A stretch of 64,000 bases of DNA from the NCBI GenBank assembly GCA_013400975.1, contig WBMZ01010856.1, forward strand, positions 186,001 to 250,000, read 5' to 3'. The DNA is from Atrichornis clamosus (Eukaryota > Chordata > Aves > Passeriformes > Menuridae). Shown piece by piece: positions 49,001 through 62,945 of this stretch. Each line of letters begins with the position of its first letter. Position 1 is the stretch's first letter. The notes below the pieces were generated by a model. It saw only the letters and a list, made by a program, of their open reading frames with translations. It was not told the origin of the DNA and did not search any database. A program made the translations under genes and the position numbers.

Positions 49001-51450
49001 TGCTGTAGCAGCCCCCTGAGAAGTCAGGCTGCTGAGCCCCTGGCCAACTCACCTGGGCTTACAAAGTGCTCCTGTGGCTCTGTCCCACCACCACTACTGG
49101 CTGCGTGTTTCTTCAGGTCAAGGTCCTTGAAATAACCAGTGTCTTGGTGAAGCTCAGTGGTGATGGCTTTACAGCACGGGATCACACATTGCCTGCCCTG
49201 GATTACAGATTCATGGGATGTAAGAGCATACAAGATCTGCCAGGATCGCTCTGGAGAACTGCACCAGGATAGGAAGAAACCACAGCTGTCTTGTTCTCTC
49301 CTATATTCTGCCTCCTGGAGAGCTGTCACTATCCTAACAACCTCAGGGGAATCAGGTTGTTCACTCCAGAAAACAGCCTGGGAGTAAGCTGCCATGCATT
49401 CAGTGCAAACAGCTGGGGAACCTGGGCCGGGGAGTGCCATGGAGAGCAAAATTACCCAAAAGCACACAAACAGGGTAGAGTAGGGTTAGCAGATTATCTC
49501 AGTACTATCTGCTGGAGAATATTTTTTTGTCTACTCTGGAAGGACATGCTATGAGATGAGATGGGAATACTGGGAGTTGACCCAGTCTGGTAGTTGCTGT
49601 GCTTTGCTTTTTTACTAACACAGGAAAGCTGATTCTTGCTGTGTTTGCCATACTAATGATGAGAGAGGCACCACAAATGACTGGATTTTGTAAATTCCAA
49701 AGCAAGGATTGATGTACAAAAACAAAAAATAAAAAGACAAAGGAGGAAGCTGACAAGACATGCTCTGTTCATTTACTTGACACGAGCAGTTTGGTTTTTA
49801 ATTATGCATGCCACTGCCTCACAGGGTGCTGGGGACCATTTCACCACAGCTTATTCTGGAAAGTAATTTAATTCTCAGTAACAGGAATACTCACTGCTGC
49901 TCTGCTACGGCTGCTAAATCCTTATTTTGCGATTGAAATAGGAACTATCACTGGCATACGAGTGGACAGGCTCTGTGGAAGCCAGGGAAACACATACAGA
50001 CACACACACGTGTGCTACACAGGCACTTACACAGTGAGCTACCTACTAGTCATGAGCGCTGTAAACTCTACTAATAGATCAAACCAACTTCAGCCACTGA
50101 AAATTTCCCCTTTTAAGTGCATGAAAATATGTATTTGCACAGGCAACCACATTATTACAATGCCTCTGTTCAGCAAAAGTCTTGTGGACTTAAGCAGTAG
50201 ATGAATTACACGAAGAAACCTAAGATGGCAGAGCTGCAACCTGAGTGCCCTGCAGTGAGAGAGGGGAGCAGGAATCCTGCTTCTCATCCTCCACCAGTCT
50301 CAGCCTTCAGCTGGGCCAACAGTGCCCGATGCCAGGCACCGACTCTCTGGGCAGAACAGAAGGAAAAGCAGGCTCTTTGAGCTTTTGATGATTTTTATCT
50401 GCAACTAATATTTGGGCTCTGCTGAGACCAAGAGGTTATTGATTACTGAATATGAGCAGGGGAGGAAAGGAAAAATAATTTCAAAAATCTAGTGACATGT
50501 TAATTTCAAATCACTTCCTCTGGGTGCTGTGCTAATGAAAGATGGTGCAACCAGTTGTGCAGAGCTCAGCTCAATATTGATCCCGACACATCAGATAATC
50601 CTTTTCATTTCTAAAAGGGCACAAACTGTCAAAACCATCAAAGACTTATTCAGACTGTATTTCCCCATTTTTATTTGCTGTCAGGGAATCCCAGTTAGTA
50701 TCTCTATTGGATACAGACAAGTCCAGACATAGATTGTATCTTTTGCATAAAAGTTCTCTTACTATACATAGGAGTTTCCACGTCAGATATGACCTGGGGG
50801 GTTTCCAATAAAACATCCTCTCTCAGAGAAGCAGAAGCTGCTTCAGAGAGCGTGTAAAAGTGCTCCCATCAAGGCACTAATGGCGTAACTTGCCTCAACA
50901 AAAATCTCCTCTGTAGCCTCAAAATTTAAAGGTTGGATTAAATAAAAAGTCACTGAATCAATTCACCTCCTGGGGAAGCCAAATCCACAGCATTTTTGAA
51001 CCTCTATGTCCTACTACAAAGCAGTTCATTGCAGAAAAGGAGACTGAACTGATGCATAAAAAGGTAATAGATTTTTAAGTAATAGAAGGGAAGATAATGT
51101 GGCCTATAAAGGGCCATCATAAAAAATGTCACACACTGACCAAGGATGGAAAATGACGCTGGCACGTCTGCCCTGACATGTTGCAGCTGCAAGGACAAAA
51201 ACAAAAAAAAAGCGCAAAGAAATGTTACCACCTTATCAGGCCCTGCCATTTGTGTCCACAGGACCATGACATGGCTTCATGTGGATATCCCCACTGAAGG
51301 GCAGTCCTGATCCGGCAAAACATGAGGCTGTGTCTAAGAAGTTTCTCCCATCCCTCCTGAGCAGGAGTGGGACGGCTGGATTAACCTCCAGCAGCACGTT
51401 TGATGTGCATGGAAACCCTGCCAAGGCAGCCTGTCACTTATTAAGAACAT

Positions 51451-51479
51451 TTGTCAAGGTTGTTTAACAACCTTGACAA
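51451..51479. repeat. 29-bp perfect inverted repeat (14-bp arms, 1-nt centre)
   Basis: TTGTCAAGGTTGTT is followed by a single T and then its exact reverse complement AACAACCTTGACAA. Pairing does not extend past 14 bp on either side, so the stem is too short for a microRNA precursor. It sits in the intron upstream of FGF12 exon 4. Confidence 0.95.
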
Positions 51480-54400
51480 CAAACCCACAGGCAGCAGCAG
51501 CAGAAGGGGGCCTGCGACACTCCGTGAATCTGCTTTATTAAATGTAGCCTCATTTGATTCAAACATCAAATGAACTGGCTGTGATCTCTCCCATCTGAGG
51601 GCTGATAGGAAGGGTTTCAGAATTGCAGCCTGCACAGGTGGCTGGTTGTCACCCATGGGAAATCTTCCCAAATCCTCCCTGGGGAACACCTACACATACT
51701 GGCAGGGCACTGTGCTCTTCACAGTGCCTTAAACCCTCTCCCTCTGGCCTCCCATGGGTCGCACTGGGGCTTTGCAAGGAAGATCCTCCATCCCTTTTCA
51801 GTCTTTCCATCAGTTGGTGAGGAGAGGGCAAGGACAGGGCAAGGGCAGGTCCCCAGATGTGTTGTCCGGCTTGGAGACAGCCAGGATGGATTAACTTGGC
51901 AAGAGGGAGGTCACGTGTGGCAAGCCCTGCAGTGCATTCTCCATGCCTGGGCACCCACTCTCCCATCCCCATCCTCATCATGGCTGCAGCCAGCCCTGCC
52001 TGCCTGAGAAAGGAGGGGTTTAGATCTGACTTGGGGACCTCCAGAATACATAGACACTTCATTTTCTCAAACTCTTGTTCGGTGGAGCTAAAGAATGATA
52101 AATAAACAAAGCATAGCATTGCCTAAAAAAACGCTACCAAAGTTTAAAAGAAACTTCTATTGAAAAGTGCTTCAGCAAAATGAAACTATCTGTGCCTTGC
52201 ACAGGGTTCCAGTGGGAGGTCTGCGGTGTGGGTGTGGGCCTCCATGCCCTGCCCAGGTTTGGGTGCTCTAGCAGAGAGTGGGCACCCCAATCTCATCGAC
52301 TGTCCCCAAACTGTTCCCAAACTCTCATGCTTGTGTGACACCAAGAGCTCTGCGGAACAGCACAATCTTCCAGCTACTTCTTATCACTTCACTCCTTGAA
52401 GTCTGGAAATCAGCTTGATGACTGGCAGGAGGAGACCACAAAGGGACAAGACTGTGGAGATACTCTGGGCATGGACCTAAGCTGACCAACTGCCTGGAAG
52501 ATGGGGAGAGAAAAATGGACACGAAAACAGTCCTGAGCATGGGAGTAAGCACTGGACATCAGTCCCAAAGGACAGTCCTCATGTATCACACTGCTCCTCC
52601 TCAACACAGACTGTTAATTGAGATGACATTTTTGGTTACTTTTCCTTACTTTTTTATCCACTTAGCAAACAGCTGCTGGCAGTACCTATGAAGAGACTTT
52701 TCTCAGCTTTACTTGGGCTTTCATGTTCTATTCATAAACCTGTCGCCAGCCAGTAAGGAATGGTTACCTGCCCACCGACACTGTGGAAGACCAGGACTCA
52801 GAACACAGGTGTTACAGAACAGATGAAGCAGTAGCTTCCCTCCAGCAATACAGATTAAGTTGAGAGTTAATTCATTCACAATTCATGAAATTGTTTGCAG
52901 TGTCTGGATACATTCAGCTATTTTGGTATTAGGGATTAATAAATATTATAACAACAGGAGGCTGGTTTTGGTTTAATTAACTAAATTATTAGTATCATGT
53001 TGGTCCAAATACACATAGTTTAGCTGTACTGCTACAAAATTCTGGGCATTAGTGTGGTTTATGGCTCGCTGTACGAGCTCAGTTCTGTTATGTCCTTGTT
53101 TCTCCTATCAAATACGGCCTGAACGGAACCATTTTCATCAACTTCAGACAGGGAAATCAATGTAATAGTGTTCATGTGAATGATGACTGGCAAACTGTGT
53201 ATTTTCTGAACAGAAGAGGCGGATATATTCTTCTAGATAAAGGATCCGTCTGTGTTTGGAACATCCTGTTTGGGAGACAACAAGAGCCACTAAATAATAT
53301 TCAGTCAAAATGTTCTGAGCTTTGGTTTGCATTTATATAAAAATATTGTTTCTTTATGCAAAGTTTGAACGTGATGTCTCATTTCTATCCTCTGTAGTCA
53401 TAAAATTAACACCATTATTGTGGCCTTTGGCATTTCCTATTACGTCCTTTAAGTCTCATCTTTTACAGAAACATTTTGTGGGACTCAGGGTGCATATCCT
53501 GTGAATCTGTATCTAATAAAAGTCAATGACATAGTTATTTCTAAACATGAAAAGCAGACATGAGGAACATGGTGTAAACCCTTCCCCACCACTTGTTCCT
53601 AGGACACTTTGATGCCTCATTAGAGGTGATATCAAAACACCTTATGTCTGTATTTCTCCACTCTGAGACAAGTCACACTCCATCTAGATCTCTTACTCAT
53701 TTCTGCCCAGTTAAACCACTGTGGTGGTCAGTGGGTAATCCACAGCCTCCATCAACCACAGGAGCTGTAGGCCAGGTCAGATCACAAGGGGAACCCACTG
53801 ACTTTTCTTAGATCTGTGGTTATCCTTCTCGAAGACTTCACACCTGCCAAGTTTCACCCTGACACAGAACACCAACACCCCTGTGCAGATAGGTGTGGAT
53901 CCACCACAGTGTAGAAAGGCCTCTGGGAGGAGTGGGACAGAAATCATGACCTTCAATAAAGTTTAACATGCAGGTTGATACAGAAAAACCTGCAGGACCC
54001 TTCTCACAATGCAGATAGGGCTAAAAATAAGAGAGATTATGGACTTCTGAGGGCTTTTCCATCTCCAGTCACTCTGAAGATCAAAGGCTGAGCTATCTCC
54101 TCCCTTGGCAGGAAGGGGAACGATGTTCATGTCAGTGATGAATCAGCCTTAGCACCCATGAAAAGAGATACTGTTCTGTTTTGCTGACCTTTGTTACGTA
54201 TATATCAGGAGAAAATGCAGGATGAAAAACTATTCTTCTTGACATACAACTAAATAAATATCTTTGGGTTTAAGAAATTTTTCTTTTATGTCTTTAAGCT
54301 TGGACAATTTAAAACTAGCCCAGAGTGTATCACAACTGGAAAACATTCCTGAAATGCATGATGCATCTAAAACAACACAGTGCATTGTCAAAATGACAGA

Positions 54401-56329
54401 ATTTTATGGGTGGCAGCAAGAGGGACCTGCAAAAACAGGTGCTACCTATCTGGGCCAAAGTGCTGCCGAAATCTGGGGGTTCAGCATGTGGGTCCACATT
54501 CACGTTCTACAACTGAGGGCTGTACAACCTCTGTATAGCAGCAGCTCTGCAGAACCACACCATCTCTCTCAGTTTAGACTAGATCAGTACCACTGTAATG
54601 GAATGGCAACTCCTTAAATGGCCTTTACACCCTCCAGGAACTTGGGTTTCACTCCTGTCCGCTCCCTCCCACCTTATATTTCAAATCCAGGAGCATGAAC
54701 TGGGTACAGATGGATGCAAGCAAGCCAGCTGCTCCAATTCTGCAGGGTGCTGAAGGGTGACCCAGCGAAATGTGAATTCCCATCTCTCAGAAGGCCAAGT
54801 GAAGCTCACAGTGGAGGGAGAAGCAGGAGGGCCCTTCCCATCTGGAGCATGAGCCAAAGTCACAGCAGTTCCCCAGGAGGCCCCCACACCACTGTGCTGG
54901 GGGACAGAGGGGGTGTGAAGGGCAAGGGGAGTCAGTTCCAGCACGGAGCAGAGACATCACCAGGACAGACAGGGGAACCTTACTAAGACCATTTGGGGTC
55001 AGGTTTTTTCCATATATAAAGTAAAATGAGCTCCTCACACCTCTTCATCCCTAAGTCTGCAGCAGTTTCATACATTCCTTGTGCTCTAAACATCTCCTTA
55101 AACAAGGAGACTCTAAATCCAATGGCTGCATCAAGACTCAGGAAGAAAACTGCATCACTGATCATCCAAAGTAACTTCTTTTACCCACACGAGGTCATCG
55201 AAGCTTTTTTCCCCTTCCATTTTGTCCATTCACTTGAATGTTTTATATAACTCTCATTTTCACCAAGTGGGAGCTCTAGGCTCTTTATGACTTCTTTTTA
55301 ATCTTGTATTTTAAATAGGAAAGTATTTTTAATGCAGAATTGGGATTCTTGGCTAGCAGTGGATGAGAAGGAAGAGAGCACCCAGAGGGACTGGTAAGAT
55401 GGCAATGCCGGGAGCAAACACTCATCCCATCCCAGAGGATCAATCACTGGCACTAAGCATGAGGACTTCCAGGAGCAGTAAAAAGTCTCCTGAGACCTCT
55501 ACGAAAATTGCAGGAATCTCTTGTTATTTAGGCAGTGGCATTAGCACGTTGGGCAGTACACACACGGTACAAAGAGACACGGGACCCAAACTACAGCTCG
55601 CCCTGCCCCAGGGCAGGGAGGACAGCTGGCTGCCCTCCGTGCTCAGCAAGAGGGGCTGATGGGGGTGGTGTAGACCCTGGCCAACACTTGCTGTGTGCCA
55701 AAGGCATGGTCAGCCCACCATGCCAGGACATGGCAAGTGTGCTGCTGCTGGGACAGCACTTTACTCCGTCACATCGTTTAACCTAAAGGGAGAGGGAGCC
55801 TCAAGTTGAAGTGAGGAAAAATCTATTGCAACAGCTTTTGTAATAAAGGTAATTTAAAATAATATAACTTCTGCAAATTGTGTGCCACTTCAGCAGGGCT
55901 CTGCTTGTAAACTCATGCCAGGTTCTGCTCACAGGGTGATGAAAGATTAACTGCACCAGTTTATTGAGGCCAGTCTTCAGGATGTGTCTATTTGCCTCTC
56001 CAGGCACCAGCAATGGCCATATCTAGGGAACACAACCTTGTTGCTCCAGAACAGTCAACATGTTTTTCAGTGTTACTGTTACAGCCTTGACTTTAGGCTC
56101 TCAGTGCACAACACCATCTGACAAGTGGATCTGCAGATAAAACTGGCCATCTTTTAGACACAAGTACAAAGAAAATATTGGAAGTTCCCTTTATTCTCAA
56201 ATTTTCATGGAGGAAAAACAAAAGTCTTGAAATAGACAAGGATGAGTTGCTAGGAAAAGAAGAGGAAAGTAATCCCAAGGAGTATTCCAAACTGCATTGT
56301 TAAAACTTACATTTCCTTGACATGAAAAC

Positions 56330-56475
56330 CCAGGGAAAAAACACTGAGCTAATTTTCCTTACTGGCAGCCTAGTATTGATTGTAGACTAATTCTCTATAT
56401 GTAAATGAAGTAATTAAAATTCCCCATTCTTTGCAATTAGTCTTTTATTGTGTTTTTCTAATAAGCCAAGCCTTT
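56330..56475. other. AT-rich block with dense TAATTA/ATTAG cores
   Basis: About 145 bp with GAGCTAATTTTCC, GTATTGATTGTAGACTAATT, GAAGTAATTAAAATTCC, GCAATTAGTC and TTCTAATAAGCC. The spacing of at least five homeodomain cores in unique sequence resembles vertebrate conserved non-coding elements. Not verified. Confidence 0.3.
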
Positions 56476-57509
56476 GAGATAGGCAAGTGTAAGACGTGAT
56501 GGATAGGAAAGATGAAGGAGTTTTATGCTTCAAATGTTTCACTAAAGTATCTCAAACAAACTGAGGTACAATGAGATCCAACTATAAATCCTCAGACATG
56601 TCTCAAAGGAATTTGATCTGAATTAGTTTAGCAGCTCTTTTTCCATCCAATAATTTTGGTTTTACCTTTCTTTCACCTTCCTCTTCAGCCATAAGAAATA
56701 CAAAATGTTGCACAAGATTTAGCTGCCATAATACTTGGGTTCCAAAGATGTGGTGGGGGCTGAACAATCACATGCATGATAGTGGGAGTGAACCACCAGC
56801 CTTGCTGGGAAAAGTTTCTTCTTCCAGGAATGTCTGGAATGTTCTTGGTTCAAAGCAGGGCGAGATATTGATGTATGAAGTAGTCAAAGAAAAATCAGGA
56901 AAGGGAGAAACAAAAGTGGAATCTGTCACAGCAAAAAAGGACATTTTCAATCAAATCATAATGTTATGACATATCAATGTCAAAATGAAAATTTTGTTTC
57001 AATTCATCTAATTGAAAAATTGTAACATCTCATCAATTTGTCATTCTCCCTTTGAAAAAATCTAATTCTGTGAAACTCAGATTTGCCAACTACAAAATGT
57101 ATCAGATAAAAGTGCAGAAGTAGCTGTCTGTGCCACTACTCTGACCTGTGGCTTCCACTGAGCGCAGCTTCACGCGGCAGCACTGCCAGTAACCTTCAGA
57201 TAGTTTAGTTTCTCACGGGCCTGCTTAAACCGGGCGTTTAAAACAGGCTCTTGCACTTTTGTAGCATCTTTTGTCCCAACATGCCTCATAAATTATACAC
57301 CTGCTAATGAAATGCATCCCTGCTGGATGGAACATGACAGTAACACACACTAGCATCTATGGTGTGGTCCCTTGTACCTTCTCAGGTCATTTACAGTTGA
57401 AGGTGAAGTGGCAGCTCATCAGAAACATGGTGAACATTGATACAAGCTGGGACAAGAGGGCATCTCTGTTTCCACCATACCCAGGGTAGTGTGATTATAT
57501 TCTGTGAGT

Positions 57510-57910
57510 ATGTTACATTCTATTTGTGTCCCTGACTAAACCCAAGGCTGCCTGTAAAACGAATGGAGCCTGTGTTAGTATTGTATGACACAGAACATTA
57601 ACGACAGAGAGAACAATTTCAGTGTATCCTATACAGGCTGATTCGGAGGTAAAGTTCTCAAAAGCCAGTCTGGCAAATACAACATCCTTTTCGTGTGTAT
57701 TGTAAAAAGGCAATAAATTACAAACATCAATATGGATAGTAGAAATCGGAGCCTGTGGGGCAATCTTGTACTGAATTAAAACAAATATCTCCTTGACTAC
57801 AGCTGAGGGAAGTGGCAGTGGCATCATATTTCATTTTAATAGACTGCAGAGAGGTTTGCCTGGGGAGAAATCAAAGTGACTTGATTATCCCATTGTGTTA
57901 ACTAACATCT
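57510..57910. other. Unique block, candidate conserved element, with an open minus-strand frame
   Basis: About 400 bp of unique, balanced-composition sequence. It has a 104-codon open frame on the minus strand (57827-57513) and homeodomain-like sites at one end (TTTTAATAGAC, CTTGATTATCCC). The translation matches no family I know and has no good flanking splice sites, so I read it as non-coding, possibly conserved DNA. Confidence 0.25.
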
Positions 57911-59149
57911 TATCACATCCAGGCTCTGTCCCTGAACCAATTTAAAACCCTGCCATAAGAGGCTTCTGAAAGGGATATCTGGGCTAAAAAGCATTCAGAA
58001 TAACCCCTTTGCTTTTACCCTTTGTCCCATGGTGCTACAAGCAGATGTCCAGTTAGTTTTAGGTTCTGTAGCAGAAAGTGGGCAGAGGAAAAGCACTAAA
58101 GTAAGGTATGATAATGCAGCACCTGATGCTGGCAGCCCAAATTCAACCAAAATTCTGTTGTTTAGGATCCTGTAAGGAGGTGGCTGCAGAGTTTGACCAA
58201 GGTTTTGTCCAAAACCCTGCAACACCTTTGACTAAAGCTGTCCAACATCTTGTCCAAATGCCTTTGCTTCTGTCTTCTGACGTCCCTTGCTCTCCAGGCC
58301 AATTGCAAACCCAGAGGAGAAGATGGACTTATGCAACCTCTCTGCAGCTTATCTGCCTACCTGCCTGCTGCAAGAACAAACCACTCTGCCTGGTAGTTCT
58401 CAGGGGCTTGTGACTGAGATTCACAAAGTGGTGCAGCTGCACAGGCTGGGCTGCTTTCTCCAGGGGCCTGATGTACCTCTGCAGCAGGAGCCAAGGAAGA
58501 ACTCTGCTTCCCCCTGTGCTCAGCTGGCCACCTGAAGAAGTCATCACCAGAGGAGCAGCTCACTGTGTCTTCAGTGGAACTCCACATGCCATTCAGTTTT
58601 GAGGCATTTGTACAGCAAAGCACAGGGACGAGTTTTGTGATGATGAGCAGCAGTAAAAAAGATATTGCTAAAAAAACCAGTGTTTGGCAATCAGTTTTAG
58701 AGGAGGAAAGGCAGTGTTATGGGTTCGTATTTCCCTTCAAGAGGGAAAAGAGAAATAACTGAAGGAAAGAGAAAGTTTGACGCTCTCTAACACTGAGATT
58801 TTTCATATCCTGCAATCTAAAACTCAAGAAATGAGCTTCTTCTAACAAATTAACATCTTCACTTGTCTATTTTCTCTCCCAAAAAACTTCACTTCGCCTT
58901 TTTCAGACAGCTTAGTTTCTTTTGCTGCCTGCAGCAGTGAAGGCCAAATGCATGGCTAGTCCTGACTTTGAGGGAGCAGGAGGGAGCCAGGGCACAGGTG
59001 GTTCCTCCATGCCACATCCTGTCAGCTCATGTACAGAAAAGACAGGATATGTGCCAGCTTCCATCACCATCTTTCTATACATCTATTTTGGTTCTTATGT
59101 AGCACTCATAACCATGACAACTGCCTGTCCAAACTATCAGACATATGCA

Positions 59150-60440
59150 GAAGCTGTCTGGTTGTCTTGGCAGCGATGTTCCCAAAGCGGAGCCCCACGG
59201 AAGGAGAGCCCGGGCTGAGCTCCCTGAACTGCCCTGCACAGCTCAGCCCATGTAACGAGGAAAGCGAGTGGGAACAGCTCCGCCTTCCCACCACTGCCAC
59301 CCCACTGCAACACTGGGTCCCCGTGGCAAGAACCAAGTCACAGGCTCAGGTCACAGCAAAGCACTCCCAGCACTTCTGTGCAGGCTCAGCTCAGCTTATC
59401 ACCATGACCACCATGACTCATGGCATCTCCTTGCAGAACATTCTGGAAAATACGGAAGCTGGCCAGGACCAAGGTCTCTTGACAGTAACTGGAAATGGGG
59501 AAGTACCCTATATTTGGTCTCATCCTGATCTCCTGAGAATGCCTTAAAGCTCAAAGCATTTTAGTAGTAACTCATGATACGTCACTGAGGAGTCCATAGC
59601 TCTTTCTTAATTCAGTTCGTAAGCTGAAGCTGGACTTGCAGAAGAGTCTCAAATATCCTCCCTACAGCCTCAGGCAGCTCCCCAGCTGCTGAAAACTCAC
59701 GAAGTCCCTTTTCTTTGCTACAGACATTGCCACTTTTCTACGATCACATTTGCACACGCATGCTACTGGAACACAGAAACCAAACTCATACCAAGTCAAC
59801 GTTACCTGTAATAGGGCAGAGCAAGGGCAACTCAATAAACTGTTGAAGAAACTGAGCAAGAGAGGTTGTACGTGACTAGGAGGGATATACTCCTTTTGTC
59901 CCACACTTTCTGTTCCATCTATTCAGCAAAGATAGGCTAAAGTGACATATGGGCTCCAGGATTGATCTGTTCATTACACTTGAGAAGAGGAGAGAGGTAC
60001 AGAGGAGGAAACCTGTTGGGGATGGCTATCTTGTAGTCCTGGCACAAACACTGGGAGAAGTGGGAAATTCTATCTTGCAAGCCTCAGATGAAATTGATAA
60101 ATGGCCTGGAATTGCTACCCTGGACTTTCTCAGTTAGATTTGTTGGTACAGCCCATGCTGTCAGGGAGGACATTTTAGAAAATGGGATGGTGATCCATCA
60201 GTTTGGCATTGCCAGAAATTTCGCTCAGATCTGAGCGGGGAGGTGGAAGTGTGGGACAGGCGACGAGGCTGAGGTGTGACAATGCCGGGGACTACCCGCA
60301 CACAGCACGGGTTCTGCAGTGCTCACATCCTGGGAGTAACCTGCTGCTCTCTGGTTTGTCATTATGCTCAGACCTCAGGAACACAGGAGCAGATCCAGGG
60401 CGTTAAGCGCCAGGGTACTCCGGGCGTTCTGCACTCTCTT
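59150..60440. other. GC- and CpG-richer stretch inside the large intron
   Basis: CpGs cluster near 59170-59330 and 60220-60430 (for example ACAGGCGACGAGGC and GGGCGTTAAGCGCC), separated by ordinary sequence. A 172-codon plus-strand frame (59029-59547) overlaps the first cluster but has no domain or strong initiation context. An unannotated intronic promoter is possible but unsupported. Confidence 0.25.
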
Positions 60441-62779
60441 AGGTCCCATTTATCTAATGGTGTTCATCCGTGTAGTGCTGATGCCTCAGAATTACATTGC
60501 ATTACTGAATTTTGCTGCTGTAGGTGAAACTATTATTAAGGTTGTCTGACAAATCCCGTGATAACCCCCTGTTTTCACATGCTTGTAACTTTGCCAAGTT
60601 TTAACCATTTAACTGATAATTTCAACTATTTTGAGATGAATTCACCTGGAAACCTTCAGCGATGACAGCTCAGACATTTGCAGCAAAAAAATATAAGAAA
60701 AATATGTTAATTCTGGTGAAGTTTTCCTGCAGAAACATCCCTCATGCTCATCCTTCGGAGTAAAGAATATTCACCCAAGCTTTAGCTAAGCTGATGATCT
60801 GTGAAAATGAGCAGTTCACACATGAGTACAGGGGAGATGTGCTATAGTTCAAGAGCTGTTATTTCCTACTGATTCTGTCCAAACTGAATGCATTCCAGTG
60901 AACAAATTCCTGGCAATTTCAACTCTGGATGGTTACAGGCTGTGCCAGGACTGCTCTGAATTGACAGCAGAGAGATTTCTTTTCATCTATCTTCTCTGCT
61001 GGATCCTGACAAAATGGATGAGTTGGCCAATTTGAATACAAATGAGAGAAAGTTGGACCACCAACCAGAGAGACAAAGGGAAACGTGGGAAAAGGAAGAA
61101 GGCAGGAGACAAGCTGGGACTGAACGGGCAGGGATCAATAAAGGGAGCTAAGTGAGATTATTCCATTTCAGAGGGTGAGACAAAGGAAGAATGAGTACAG
61201 ACTGCTAAGAACAAGAAGCCAGGGCAGTAAGGAAGCAGGGCTGTGCTGGAAGGGAAGACCACTGTCTCCCTTATTCTGACCACTGATGCTTCCTATGAGC
61301 TGGAGCAGTTCCCCCAGGAGACACCACAACAGCCCAGTCCCAAAACACCCTTCTTTCTGCCTGGAGGCTTACATCACTCCACTCCTAGTCCTGGGGACTT
61401 GTTCAAACCCATGATGCACGGGATATGTAATTCAAAAAGTGGAAGTGCACAACCAGAGTACTAGGTCCAGCCCTCCCAACTCGTGTTGCTTCGTATGACC
61501 TGCTTGGAGATGCAAGTATCAATGCTCTCAGTAGACAACGATCTACCTTACCCCAAAAATTAGCTACCCAGAAAAAAGGGAACACTCTCACACGCTTCTC
61601 CTCCAGCATTTTGGTTTTAATCTACTCTTGTAAAATCTTCTTCCATGTCAAGTAAAACAAGGAATGCAGTGTGAATTCTCATCAATTTACAGAATGGTAA
61701 CAGATATTGAAGAAGAGAGGGACACATCTTTTAAATTAATATCTATTCACCTTCAAGAATAAAACTCAACCCTTATGCAAGCTACTGGGGAAGAAGTCCA
61801 GAATTCACATATGGCTTGCCCACCCCTGCAATCAGGCTAGGACAGAGCCCATCACTCCTGCTCACAATTCAGGACTGTACCAAGGGAACATCACCAAAAC
61901 CAGCTTCTACGGCACAGCAAACTTTGCCATCCAGCCTCTTACACATTCCCAACACACAGAACTGAACTGCAGAATGCTCCCAGCTGAGCTTGATGTCACG
62001 TTTTCTGCATTTTCTGTCTTCACTGGCTGTTTTCCTACACAATTAACTCACCAGGTGGATATTAGCAAGAGGAAGAAAAACAAACCAGGCTGGCTTAAGT
62101 ACAGTAAGTAGAGCAGGAAATCGGTACCCATAAGCTCAGCAGCTTGCAGAATATTAATCACCAAGCCACAAGTGAGATGAAAACATCATAAACATCTGCA
62201 TTTCTCAGCAAAGAGTGAGGGAACCAAGAAAGATGCAAAGAGATGAGCAGGTGATTAACTTGATTTAGCTTTGGGAAAAATTAAGCATTGCTCTTGGCAA
62301 AGGTTGTGCCACGGGCACAAAGGGCACTCTCTGGGCACCCAGGTGTGTCCTGGAGACAGCCAGGGCATGGCTGGGGAAAGCCCCTCAGTGTTTACACGTG
62401 TTTAACAACAAGAAAACAACTTCAGCCGTTTACAGAGGCTTACATTGCATTGGCCTTTGATAGCACCGTGACCCATGGTTTCTAATTCCCTTGTTTTTGT
62501 GTGCTCCAATTCACAGGCAGCATCCTACAGAGGTACATTTATAAACACTTTTGCAATTTTCCAAGGGAATACTTACAGGGCTTTCGCCATTTATAATTTG
62601 CTTCTCAATGTCATTTAAAAATTACTTCAATTTAAAAGACCAATCTCACCACAACTGGACTTTATAAAAGAATGACTGTTCTAAGACAAAGTTACTAGAG
62701 GGAAAGCACCCTCCTGGTCCACCACTGCCCTGTTCCTGGCAATATCTCATATCCCTTTCACAAGTCCATCAAGTTTCAA

Positions 62780-62945
62780 ATTTAAATGAGTTATTGGATT
62801 GGATTCACAGCCAGGCAGCGACCATTTGTTCTTGTGCCAGCTTTGGCCTTCAGCATAAACAGTGCTGGTATTTACCCCCTGGTGGTAATTTATACAGTAA
62901 TTATAATGCATTTTCATCTTCCATTTTGCTGGGGACTAAACAAAT
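62780..62945. other. Candidate conserved regulatory element
   Basis: Contains TTTAAATGAGTTATTGGATT, GGTAATTTATACAGTAATTA and TAATGCATTTTCATC in unique sequence with no repeat. Homeodomain/POU-like site clustering is the only support. Confidence 0.25.

Noticed and set aside
51440..51490. MicroRNA precursor at the 29-bp inverted repeat
   Set aside because: The stem is only 14 bp with no extendable pairing and almost no loop, too short for Drosha/Dicer processing.
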